A DNA stretch of 11,863 nucleotides from an uncultured Bacteroidales bacterium (GTDB lineage Bacteria; Bacteroidota; Bacteroidia; Bacteroidales; FEN-979), in contig CAIYQH010000544.1 in the NCBI GenBank assembly GCA_903928285.1, forward strand, positions 1-11,863, in the 5' to 3' direction. The notes under the pieces were generated by a model. It was not told the DNA's origin. It saw only the letters and a list, made by a program, of their open reading frames with translations, and did not search any database. How positions within the stretch are numbered: the first letter of the stretch is position 1; the number at the start of each line of letters is the position of its first letter. Shown here piece after piece: positions 1-6,724 of the stretch. The translations under genes and the position numbers were made by a program.

Positions 1-1
1 C

Positions 2-157
2 GCCGAACTTGCCGGCAATACAGCCCTAAGGGTTTCACTGGCTGAAAACAACAAAAAGCTTGCCCTCAATTTTTCAGGCAGCGTGGTTGCAGATGAATTC
101 ATTGCACTTTACGAAAAGATGATACGGCGTTATAATAACTCCGGGAAAACGGACTAA
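2..157 (+). CDS. Glycosyltransferase family 4-type, C-terminal fragment
   Basis: This is the 3' end of a gene that begins outside the window: 51 residues followed by TAA at 155-157. The visible tail (LAGNTALRVSLAENNKKLA, then an aromatic-rich stretch ending in LYEKMIRRY) has the pattern of the last helices of GT-B glycosyltransferases of family GT4. In those enzymes a helix covering 'N..LR..L..NN...A' is followed by a final 'F....LYE' helix that packs back on the N-terminal domain. Such enzymes transfer a sugar from an NDP-sugar to a lipid-linked acceptor at the cytoplasmic face of the membrane, which suits the surrounding glycan operon. The donor-binding motifs lie outside the window, so sugar specificity cannot be read. 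The stop is followed with no spacer, and in the same frame, by the GTG of the next gene. Confidence 0.6.
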   Translation, partial: AELAGNTALRVSLAENNKKLALNFSGSVVADEFIALYEKMIRRYNNSGKTD

Positions 158-1390
158 GTGGCGGATAACCAAACTATTTTAACGAGCCTGCTGAAATTCC
201 ATGATGCCCTGGGGCGTTACGGAGATGCCACCTTTGATCCCTACGACCTGATGGCCTCGCCAACCGGTCAGTACCTGCGGTCGCTCTATTTTAAAAGCAA
301 ACCGCTGGGGATGCTGCTGGGGGGGCCCTATTTTATGGCCGACCTGCTGTTCCCCAACATACGCCGCCTGATTTCCACGAAAAAACGCTATGCCAATGCC
401 GATGCCCATTTGATCATGGGTTACCTCGACCTGTTCAGGGTGACCCAAAACCAGCTCTTCCTGGATACGGCAGCCAGGCTGGGCGACCATCTGCTTTCCA
501 TCAGTATTGAAGGGTTCAGCGGTCATTGCTGGGGTTATCCCTTCGACTGGGTTTCCCAGAGCGGCACCTGGAAACAGGGGACTCCGTTCATCACCGTTAC
601 CCCTTACTGTTATGAAGCGTTTATCAAATTGTACGAGGCGACCCAAAAGCAGCAATATGCCGATATCGCCCTCTCCGTCACTGAATTCGTTGCGAACGAC
701 CTGAAGGAGTACCGGGCCGACCCCCAAACCCTGATCTGCAGCTATTCCCCCTTCGACAATACCCGCGTGATCAATGCAAACGCCTACCGGAGTTTTGTAC
801 TGGTCCATGCATCGGCCTTTTTCAATATTCCCGGCTATCGCGAGAAGGCAGCCGGCCATATACGGTTCGTCAGGAGCAACCAGCAGGAAAACGGTTCCTG
901 GTTCTATGAAAGCGGCAATGCCTACAACACCTTTATCGACAATATCCACACCTGCTTTGTGCTTAAAAACCTGATCAAATGCAACCAGGTGCTGAAAAGC
1001 CCCGAAATCCATGACACCATCGTGAAGGGGCTGGAATATTATCTCAAATTCCTGGTGACGGACGAGTTTTCATTACGTCCCTTTGCCAGGAGCAACAAGT
1101 TCAACTTTTTCCGCGAAAGCATCTACGATTATGCCGAGGCCATCAACCTGCTGAATCTCAGCCGGAATTTTGACCCGCGGTATGAATCAATATTAAACCA
1201 GCTTGTCAATAAGGCTCTGTCGTATCAGCATCGCGGAGGGTCTTTCACCGACAGGATCACGATGTTAAAAACCAGGCAAACCATACCCTTTATCAGGTGG
1301 GGTCAGTCACAGATGTTCAGCTCCCTCTCTTCACTGGCGCTGAACCCGGCTAGCTATCCATTAAACAATGAACCACATCCATCGGCATGA
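158..1390 (+). CDS. Uncharacterised alpha/alpha-barrel protein of polysaccharide loci (VpsJ-like)
   Basis: A 410-residue protein with no signal peptide or membrane segment, so probably cytoplasmic. The helical repeat pattern, rich in aromatic residues, suggests a six-hairpin (alpha/alpha) toroid like those of glycan epimerases, lyases and hydrolases. Notable motifs are FDPYD (residues 26-30), GHCWGYPFDW (122-131), NGSWFY (245-250) and FIDNIHT (259-265). The cluster of Trp, His and Asp in these turns could line a sugar pocket. From memory, similar proteins sit in exopolysaccharide loci under names such as VpsJ, sometimes with misleading enzyme names. I know of no proven reaction. The GTG at 158 is chosen because it directly follows the upstream stop and the first ATG (251) would remove the FDPYD region. 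The end overlaps the next gene as ATGA, suggesting translational coupling. Function is unassigned; a sugar epimerase or a glycan-processing role is only a guess. Confidence 0.75.
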   Translation: MADNQTILTSLLKFHDALGRYGDATFDPYDLMASPTGQYLRSLYFKSKPLGMLLGGPYFMADLLFPNIRRLISTKKRYANADAHLIMGYLDLFRVTQNQLFLDTAARLGDHLLSISIEGFSGHCWGYPFDWVSQSGTWKQGTPFITVTPYCYEAFIKLYEATQKQQYADIALSVTEFVANDLKEYRADPQTLICSYSPFDNTRVINANAYRSFVLVHASAFFNIPGYREKAAGHIRFVRSNQQENGSWFYESGNAYNTFIDNIHTCFVLKNLIKCNQVLKSPEIHDTIVKGLEYYLKFLVTDEFSLRPFARSNKFNFFRESIYDYAEAINLLNLSRNFDPRYESILNQLVNKALSYQHRGGSFTDRITMLKTRQTIPFIRWGQSQMFSSLSSLALNPASYPLNNEPHPSA

Positions 1391-1467
1391 AAGAAAGAAT
1401 ATTCTTCCCCAACCTCGACGGTTTAAGATTTATCGCATTTCTTGGGGTCTTTATCGCCCATTATATC

Positions 1468-1470
1468 TAG
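1468..1470 (+). other. In-frame amber codon interrupting the acyltransferase
   Basis: The TAG lies in frame with both the upstream start at 1387 and the downstream open frame. The codons on either side are good family sequence (FIAHYI before; RVPGY, then a loop leading to GVNFFF). A single substitution from CAG, AAG, TGG or TAC/TAT would restore the frame. The gene itself also ends with TAG (2545-2547), as does the reductase gene (10664-10666), so TAG acts as an ordinary stop in this genome. Confidence 0.85.
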
Positions 1471-1527
1471 CGGGTTCCCGGCTATGAATCGAACTACCTG
1501 CTGACAGCCATTTCGCACACCGGCGAG

Positions 1528-2547
1528 ATGGGGGTGAATTTCTTTTTCTGTCTGTCGAGTTTCCTGATCACCTTCCTGCTGCTCAAGGAATATGACAAAA
1601 CAGGCACCATCAGCATAAAGGGCTTTTATATCCGTCGAATGCTGCGTATCTGGCCACTCTATTACCTGATCATTATCGGCGGCCTGGTGATCCTGCCCCT
1701 GCTGAAAAACTATTTACCGCTGCCGCCTGAAAGGGCCAATCCGTTTTATTATATTTTCTTCCTGTATAACTTTGAACCGGTCGTCAGGGGACTCGACGGG
1801 GTGAGCAACATCGGCTTTGTATGGTCAATTGCGATCGAGGAACAGTTTTACCTGGTATGGCCCGTGATCATGCTCTTTATCAACATCCGCAGGAAATACC
1901 TGATATTTTTCACCATCATTGCCATATCGCTTGTCTTCAGGATCATTTATCGTTCCGACTATATCATCCTCACCTACCATACCCTTTCGGTATTTTCGGA
2001 TATGGGCATCGGGGGGCTTATTGCCTGGCTGGCGATCAGGAAACCCAACCTGGTCATGAAATTTGACCGTAAAAGCATTATCCTGGGATTCTACGTCACA
2101 GGCCTGGTTTTATTTATGTTAAGGCCCGTCATCCTTGCCCACCCATTGATCAATATTTATGAACGGCTCCTCTACTCCTTTATCTTTTGCTTTTTCATCA
2201 TTGAGCAGAATTTTTATAAAAACTCATTCTATAAGATCGGGAATTTCAGGAAAACTTCAGAACTGGGCAAAGTTACGTACGGGCTATACATGTATCACAT
2301 GTTCCCGGTGGTTTTCATCCATGCCCTGTTTCTCCGGTACCTGGACGGGTTTACCCAGCAGCACCTATTTTTCTCATTTCTTATCCAGATGCTGGTCGCC
2401 CTTTCGATGGTCATCGTCATCGCCAACCTCAGCTACAACCTGTTTGAAAAGAGATTCCTGCAGATGAAGGATAAATACTCCTTTTTCGTCTCCAAATCCA
2501 ATACCGGAGCTGAAGTTGTCCGGCAATCCAGTCAACCAATAAAATAG
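1528..2547 (+). CDS. Acyltransferase-3 family protein, surviving frame after the internal stop
   Basis: This is the longest open frame with a standard start downstream of the amber codon: 339 residues from ATG 1528. No ATG, GTG or TTG occurs in frame between the TAG and this point. It keeps about nine or ten hydrophobic segments and the family signature WSIAIEEQFYLVWP (near residues 99-112 of this shorter product; Trp146 in the full frame). It lacks the first helix with the Arg14/His25 pair, so a protein made from here would probably lack O-acyltransferase activity. The segment GVNFFFCLSSFLIT matches the usual 'GV-FFFVLSGFLIT' block, with Ser replacing the common Gly. Reinitiation at 1528 is possible but not supported by any clear ribosome site. 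Its continued openness suggests that the mutation is recent or is an artefact. Confidence 0.5.
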   Translation: MGVNFFFCLSSFLITFLLLKEYDKTGTISIKGFYIRRMLRIWPLYYLIIIGGLVILPLLKNYLPLPPERANPFYYIFFLYNFEPVVRGLDGVSNIGFVWSIAIEEQFYLVWPVIMLFINIRRKYLIFFTIIAISLVFRIIYRSDYIILTYHTLSVFSDMGIGGLIAWLAIRKPNLVMKFDRKSIILGFYVTGLVLFMLRPVILAHPLINIYERLLYSFIFCFFIIEQNFYKNSFYKIGNFRKTSELGKVTYGLYMYHMFPVVFIHALFLRYLDGFTQQHLFFSFLIQMLVALSMVIVIANLSYNLFEKRFLQMKDKYSFFVSKSNTGAEVVRQSSQPIK

Positions 2548-2562
2548 TAATAACAACCACCT

Positions 2563-4437
2563 ATGTGCGGAATAACCGGCTTTTGGAAATTCAATTCCCC
2601 TGGAGAATTCGACACCGCCCTGATCAACAGGATGGTGAAATCGATCGCCCATCGCGGACCCGACGGGGAGGGTGTTTATGCCGATCCCGAACTGAACCTG
2701 GCCCTGGGGCACCGCCGCCTGAGCATCATCGACCTGGCTACCGGGAGCCAGCCCATGCCGGATGAGACAAAGCAGGTATGGATCGTATTTAATGGCGAGA
2801 TCTATAATTTCAGAGAGTTAAGAGCCGAATTGGAGGGAAAAGGACACCATTTCCTGACCAATTCGGATACGGAGGTCATCCTGGCTTTTTACAAGGAATA
2901 CGGCGAGGCTGCATTTTACCGGCTGAACGGAATTTTCGCCTTTGCCATCTATGACATTCCAAAACGTCAGCTGGTGCTGGCCCGCGACCATTTCGGGGTC
3001 AAACCGCTCTATTATTGCCTGGATGGGAAGGGGTTGCTTTTTGGTTCCGAAATCAAGACCATCCTGCAGGACAGGCAGTTTACCCGTGAGCTCGACCTGG
3101 AGGCCTTTAATTCATTTCTAACCTTCCGCTACAATCCTTCGCCGCAAACGCTGTTCAAAGGAATTAAAAAACTATATCCCGGCCATTACCTGAAAATCGA
3201 TGCCGGGGGAGGCACGGAATTGAAGTCATTCTGGGATTACCAGCCCGTAACCAATCGTGCAATTGGCATCCGGGATGCCATCATAAGCTACCAGGATTTG
3301 TTTGCCAGAGCCGTGGAACGCCAGATGATCAGCGATGTTCCGGTCGGTTTGCTGCTGAGCGGCGGGGTTGACTCGGCGGCAATCGGGATGCTGATGCAGC
3401 AACATGCTGCCGAGAAGATCAAGACCTTCACCATCGGCTTCGGGGGCAATGGCGATTTTAACGAACTGGCAGATGCAAAACGAAGTGCGGAAATCATCGG
3501 CAGCGACCATTACGAGGTTATTATCGGCAAGGAGGAGTACCTTGATTTTTTCTGGCGTTCGTTTGAATACACCGAAGAGCCCATTGCACAGACCTCAATC
3601 CCTGCTTTGTATTATGTTTCGAAGCTTGCCGCTGAACATGTGAAGGTGGTCATGGCTGGCCAGGGTGCCGACGAACCGCTTGCCGGGTACCCGAGGTACC
3701 TGGGTGAAAAGCTGCTGGCGAACAACCAAACCCTGCTTTCGATACTACCGCTGGATGCCCTGTCAAAGCTGCTCCCGCGCAATGAGCAGCTGAGGAGATT
3801 AGCCTACTCCTCCGGGATTAAAAATGAATTGCAGCGGTTTCTCGCCATATATTCCATATTTACCCCGGAACAAAAGAGCGGACTTGTAAAACCTGATGTA
3901 TTGGCAACAATGCCGGATGATAACCTCAACCTGATCGGCAGGATTTACAAAAACGCAGAGTCGCTGGATGGTTCGCTGAATAAGATTCTTTTTATCGATA
4001 CACGCATGTCGTTGTCGGACAACCTGCTGATCTTCGGAGATAAAATGGCGATGGCCAGCAGCCTCGAGATGCGGGTACCCTTCCTTGATGTGGAACTTAT
4101 CAAATTTATCGAATCGCTGCCCGCCTCCTACAAGCTCAAAGGGATGACCCATAAATTTATTCATAAGGAGGCTGTTAAAAAGTGGCTGCCCAAAGAGATC
4201 ATCTACCGGAAAAAAAGAGGATTTGCAACACCGATGGATAACTGGCTGCAGACCGGCCTGGCTGATAAGGCAAGGGAGCTGTTCAACGAACCCGGTTCGG
4301 CCAGTGGCAGGTTTTTCAACCTTCCCTACGTGAATGCCATGCTTGAGGCGCATAAAACGGGAAAGGCCAACTTCCAGCGGAACATATTCTCCCTGCTCTC
4401 CTTTGAGATCTGGTACCGAACCTATTTTACATCATAA
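2563..4437 (+). CDS. asnB: Asparagine synthase-like glutamine amidotransferase
   Basis: A 624-residue two-domain enzyme of the AsnB type. The N-terminal class II glutaminase begins with MCGITGF, so Cys2 becomes the catalytic N-terminal nucleophile; RGPDGEG (near 33-39) and FNGEIYN are further glutaminase motifs. The C-terminal ATP-pyrophosphatase domain has the PP-loop SGGVDS at 266-271, GQGADE at 366-371 and a conserved C-terminal block DKMAMASSLEMRVPF. The enzyme releases ammonia from glutamine and uses it to amidate an adenylated carboxylate. AsnB proper makes asparagine. Members inside polysaccharide operons, such as WbpS of Pseudomonas O-antigen loci, are thought to amidate uronic acid carboxylates instead. 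The operon position favours the second role here, but the sequence alone cannot separate them. The start follows the acyltransferase by 15 bases (TAATAACAACCACCT) with no Shine-Dalgarno. All catalytic motifs are intact. Confidence 0.93.
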   Translation: MCGITGFWKFNSPGEFDTALINRMVKSIAHRGPDGEGVYADPELNLALGHRRLSIIDLATGSQPMPDETKQVWIVFNGEIYNFRELRAELEGKGHHFLTNSDTEVILAFYKEYGEAAFYRLNGIFAFAIYDIPKRQLVLARDHFGVKPLYYCLDGKGLLFGSEIKTILQDRQFTRELDLEAFNSFLTFRYNPSPQTLFKGIKKLYPGHYLKIDAGGGTELKSFWDYQPVTNRAIGIRDAIISYQDLFARAVERQMISDVPVGLLLSGGVDSAAIGMLMQQHAAEKIKTFTIGFGGNGDFNELADAKRSAEIIGSDHYEVIIGKEEYLDFFWRSFEYTEEPIAQTSIPALYYVSKLAAEHVKVVMAGQGADEPLAGYPRYLGEKLLANNQTLLSILPLDALSKLLPRNEQLRRLAYSSGIKNELQRFLAIYSIFTPEQKSGLVKPDVLATMPDDNLNLIGRIYKNAESLDGSLNKILFIDTRMSLSDNLLIFGDKMAMASSLEMRVPFLDVELIKFIESLPASYKLKGMTHKFIHKEAVKKWLPKEIIYRKKRGFATPMDNWLQTGLADKARELFNEPGSASGRFFNLPYVNAMLEAHKTGKANFQRNIFSLLSFEIWYRTYFTS

Positions 4438-4446
4438 TCCTGATTC

Positions 4447-5544
4447 ATGAAAAAAATCATATCTGTCGTAGGAACCCGCCCCAATTTTATTAAAATTGCC
4501 CCGATCATCAGGGCGCTGAAACCCTATAGTGACCAGTTTACCCATCTTCTCTGTCACACGGGTCAGCATTTTGACGAGAAAATGTCGACCGTTTTTTTCG
4601 ATGAACTTGAAATGCCAAAGCCCGATTTCTTCCTGGGGATCAACCAGGGTTCCCACGCTGTGCAAACAGCCGGGATCATGGTCGAATTTGAAAAGGTGCT
4701 GCTCAGGGAGAAACCCGATCTTGTCATTGTGCCGGGTGATGTCAACTCAACCATGGCCTGCTCGCTGGCGGCGGCAAAATTATCGGTGAAAATAGCCCAT
4801 GTCGAATCGGGGCTCAGGAGTTTTGACCGCGATATGCCGGAAGAGGTAAACAGGATCATTACCGATGTCATCTCCGATTACCTCTTTGTTACAGAAGAGA
4901 GCGGATTGAAAAACCTGAAAAACGAAGGAGTGGACCCGGCAAAAATATTCTTCACCGGGAACACGATGATCGACAGCCTTGTCTATTTCAGGGAAAAGAT
5001 CAAACGCTCTTCAACGCTTGAAACGCTTGGACTCGAAGAGGGAAAGTACATCATAGTCACCTTTCACCGCCCTTCCAATGTTGACAACGATGCCGGGCTG
5101 TCCGAAATCATCGCCTTTTTGAACAACCTTGCCGGACATCACAAGGTTGTTTTCCCGATTCATCCGCGTACGAAGTCAAACCTGCAGAAATTACCCTCCG
5201 CCGGCGCTCTTAATCCCAACCTGCTCCTGCTGAACCCCCTTGGATATTTCGATTTTCTTAAACTGATCGGGAATGCAGAGGTGGTTATTACCGACAGCGG
5301 TGGCATCCAGGAGGAGACCACCTTCCTGGGGGTTCCGTGCGTAACGGTCAGGAACAACACCGAAAGGCCTTCAACAGTTGATGTCGGCACCAATATCCTT
5401 GCAGGAACCAACCTGGCAAACGTTTCTATGATCGTTCAGGAAATTTTAAAGGGAAACAAAAAACAGGGCAGGCTGTCCGAACTATGGGACGGACATGCAG
5501 CCGAGCGGGTTGTTGCCATTCTCAGCAAACAAATTGCATCCTGA
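4447..5544 (+). CDS. wecB: UDP-N-acetylglucosamine 2-epimerase, non-hydrolysing
   Basis: A 365-residue GT-B-fold epimerase of the WecB/WbpI/MnaA family, of normal length. It interconverts UDP-GlcNAc (or a related 2-acetamido sugar such as UDP-2,3-diacetamido-glucuronate) with the manno epimer. Visible motifs are GTRPNFIKIAP near the start (Lys16 aligns with the E. coli WecB Lys15 region), Asp98 in VPGDVNS, HVESGLRS at 118-125, PEEVNR at 131-136, His207 in the TFHRPSNVDN block, and TDSGGIQEE at 282-290 in the UDP-binding site. Asp98, Glu120, Glu132/133 and His207 correspond by motif to the catalytic residues known in E. coli WecB. It lies nine bases after the amidotransferase and its stop overlaps the next ATG as TGATG. 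Whether the substrate is UDP-GlcNAc or a diamino-uronic acid (WbpI role) is not decided by sequence; the WbpB- and WbpD-like genes downstream keep the second option open. Confidence 0.92.
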   Translation: MKKIISVVGTRPNFIKIAPIIRALKPYSDQFTHLLCHTGQHFDEKMSTVFFDELEMPKPDFFLGINQGSHAVQTAGIMVEFEKVLLREKPDLVIVPGDVNSTMACSLAAAKLSVKIAHVESGLRSFDRDMPEEVNRIITDVISDYLFVTEESGLKNLKNEGVDPAKIFFTGNTMIDSLVYFREKIKRSSTLETLGLEEGKYIIVTFHRPSNVDNDAGLSEIIAFLNNLAGHHKVVFPIHPRTKSNLQKLPSAGALNPNLLLLNPLGYFDFLKLIGNAEVVITDSGGIQEETTFLGVPCVTVRNNTERPSTVDVGTNILAGTNLANVSMIVQEILKGNKKQGRLSELWDGHAAERVVAILSKQIAS

Positions 5545-6578
5545 TGAAAGAAATCAGACATATCTGGATCGACATGGACAATTCGCCCCATGTCCCGGTA
5601 TTCAAACCGCTGATCAGTATTTTCAGGGAGCGCGGCATCCGGGTAACCATTACTGCACGTGATTATGCCCAGACCATCCCTTTGCTCCGCTACTGGAAGA
5701 TTGATCATATCCAGGTCGGCAAGCATGGCGGAAAGAATAAAATAAATAAGGTAATCAACCTTGCTTACCGGTCGATGCAGCTTATCCGCCTGATGCGGAA
5801 CAAAAAAGTCGATCTTGCCCTGAGTCATGGATCAAGGTCGATGGTGGTGGCCGCCAAAATGCTTTCGATCAGGACTGTGACGATGCTCGATTATGAATAT
5901 ACTGAAACCGGTATCTTTAATTTTTTCTCCGACTGGCTGCTCATCCCGGAGCTTATCCCGGCAGAAAGGCTGAAGGACGCGGGACTGGATCTGAAGAAAG
6001 TTATCCGCTACGAAGGATTCAAAGAGGAGCTGTATCTCAGCGACTTCATTCCCGATGAATCGTTGCGGGGAAAACTGGAAATTCCTGAAAAAAATATCCT
6101 GTTGACCCTCCGGCCGTCGGCGCTCCTTGGGAATTATCACAACCCGCTGAGTGAAAAAATCATCCTGGCGTTGTTGCGAAAGTTGTATGAAATCGAAACT
6201 GTTACCATCCTGGTTGTATCGCGCAGTGCCGAGGACAAGCAGATGATCAGGCAGGAATTCGGCGATAAGATTCGGTTTCTTGAACAGGCAGTTGACGGGT
6301 TGCAACTGATCTGGAATTCAGATATCTTTGTCAGCGGAGGGGGAACCATGAACAGGGAGGCCGCCCTGATGGGAGTGCCTGCCTACAGTGTATTTACCGG
6401 CAGGAAACCTTACCTGGATGAATATCTTGAGCATGAAGGCAGACTGGCTTTTATCAATACGGTCTCAGATATTGATAAAATTCTCATAACAAAAAGAGAG
6501 TCCTCCGATCCCGGAAAACAGCAGATGGCCTCATTAACGACAAAAATCTGTGATACGATCCTCTCGCTGAAGAAATAA
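5544..6578 (+). CDS. DUF354 family protein, GT-B glycosyltransferase-like
   Basis: A 344-residue cytoplasmic protein recognised as DUF354 by its characteristic blocks: WIDMDNSPHVPVF (8-20), TARDYAQT, GKHGG, a Ser/Gly-rich SHGSRSM followed by MLDYEYTE, and SGGGTMNREAALMGVPAYS starting at 264. The last block, a glycine-rich loop followed by an acidic residue, resembles the nucleotide-sugar site of the GT-B fold, also used by the 2-epimerase upstream. No reaction has been firmly assigned to the family to my knowledge. Its place in a glycan operon makes a glycosyltransferase or a sugar-nucleotide-processing role plausible. The start is the ATG at 5544, which overlaps the epimerase stop as TGATG. 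The frame stays open for 20 more codons upstream, but that stretch lies inside the epimerase gene and adds no family sequence. This is the last gene before the 143-base gap. Confidence 0.85.
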   Translation: MKEIRHIWIDMDNSPHVPVFKPLISIFRERGIRVTITARDYAQTIPLLRYWKIDHIQVGKHGGKNKINKVINLAYRSMQLIRLMRNKKVDLALSHGSRSMVVAAKMLSIRTVTMLDYEYTETGIFNFFSDWLLIPELIPAERLKDAGLDLKKVIRYEGFKEELYLSDFIPDESLRGKLEIPEKNILLTLRPSALLGNYHNPLSEKIILALLRKLYEIETVTILVVSRSAEDKQMIRQEFGDKIRFLEQAVDGLQLIWNSDIFVSGGGTMNREAALMGVPAYSVFTGRKPYLDEYLEHEGRLAFINTVSDIDKILITKRESSDPGKQQMASLTTKICDTILSLKK

Positions 6579-6598
6579 CGGAATACAATGAAGAATCA

Positions 6599-6624
6599 TG
6601 GCAGGCAAGATTACCCGCCTGCCA
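6599..6624. other. Inverted repeat (stem-loop) in the intergenic gap
   Basis: An 8-base perfect stem, TGGCAGGC (6599-6606) with GCCTGCCA (6617-6624), around a 10-base loop, lying 20 bases after the DUF354 stop. The stem is GC-rich enough to fold in RNA, but no run of T follows, so it is not a classic intrinsic terminator. It could stabilise the upstream mRNA end or take part in attenuation. Confidence 0.45.
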
Positions 6625-6660
6625 GTGCACAGGGCTCCCACAAGGATCATCATGACAAAT

Positions 6661-6685
6661 GAGATTTCTGAATTGAAAAAATCTC
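6661..6685. other. Second inverted repeat in the gap, AT-rich
   Basis: A perfect 7-base repeat, GAGATTT (6661-6667) with AAATCTC (6679-6685), and an 11-base loop. A T-rich stretch follows (to 6703, including five T's at 6699-6703), giving a weak terminator-like look, but the stem is AT-rich and the T's begin about 13 bases later. It lies just upstream of the possible -7 box, so an operator dyad is an alternative reading. Confidence 0.35.
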
Positions 6686-6716
6686 TATCCTTGTTATGTT
6701 TTTGAAGTATATTCTT

Positions 6717-6724
6717 TATATTTG
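6717..6724 (+). promoter_or_regulatory. Possible Bacteroidota -7 promoter box
   Basis: TATATTTG matches the TAnnTTTG consensus known for Bacteroides housekeeping promoters, and this is the only long gap in the operon. A TTG at 6691-6693 might serve as the -33 element, but the 23-base spacing is longer than the usual 19-21. The box overlaps the TTG start at 6722, so transcripts from it would begin near or after that start and would need a later start or leaderless translation. The call is therefore weak. Confidence 0.3.

Larger units (their letters stand above)
1387..2547 (+). pseudogene. Acyltransferase-3 family O-acyltransferase with in-frame TAG at codon 28
   Basis: This is the full reading frame of a membrane O-acyltransferase of the acyltransferase-3 (OafA/YrhL) family, about 386 codons if the stop is read through. 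The ATG at 1387 overlaps the preceding stop as ATGA. The first 27 codons encode a textbook start: NLDGLR (residues 9-14), then the first membrane helix with His25. Arg14 and His25 are separated by exactly ten residues, which fits the R/K-X10-H motif described as essential in OafA-like enzymes. Codon 28 (1468-1470) is TAG, and the frame then continues without a frameshift into the remaining helices. Family members acetylate or otherwise acylate polysaccharide hydroxyls across the inner membrane. The break separates the key motif from the rest, so the gene is either inactive or carries a sequence error. It belongs to the operon and has no sign of an insertion or of wider decay. Confidence 0.7.

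Noticed and set aside
318..328. Homopolymeric G run as a phase-variation tract
   Set aside because: The run is only seven G's, the coding frame across it is intact, and it encodes Gly-Gly in a normal part of the protein.
179..1012. Long open frame of 277 codons on the minus strand
   Set aside because: It lies fully inside the barrel-protein gene on the other strand, shows no recognisable motif, and fits the codon bias of the real gene read backwards.
1468..1470. Amber codon read as pyrrolysine or as a reassigned stop
   Set aside because: TAG also ends the acyltransferase frame (2545-2547) and the reductase (10664-10666), and no pyrrolysine machinery is in view; a mutation or sequence error is simpler.
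3799..4353. Minus-strand open frame of 184 codons inside the amidotransferase gene
   Set aside because: The plus strand encodes well-conserved AsnB C-terminal sequence here; the antisense product has no domain features.
5484..5543. Extended upstream start for the DUF354 protein
   Set aside because: These codons overlap the 3' end of the epimerase gene and add no DUF354 sequence; the ATG at 5544 starts just before the WIDMDN motif and makes a normal TGATG overlap.
6599..6624. Intrinsic terminator after the DUF354 gene
   Set aside because: The stem is good, but no T tract follows it, so termination is not supported.
6588..6662. 24-codon small gene in the gap
   Set aside because: It has no ribosome site, no conserved motif and an unremarkable composition, and part of it is the inverted repeat. 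I mention it only as a possible leader peptide, not as a gene.
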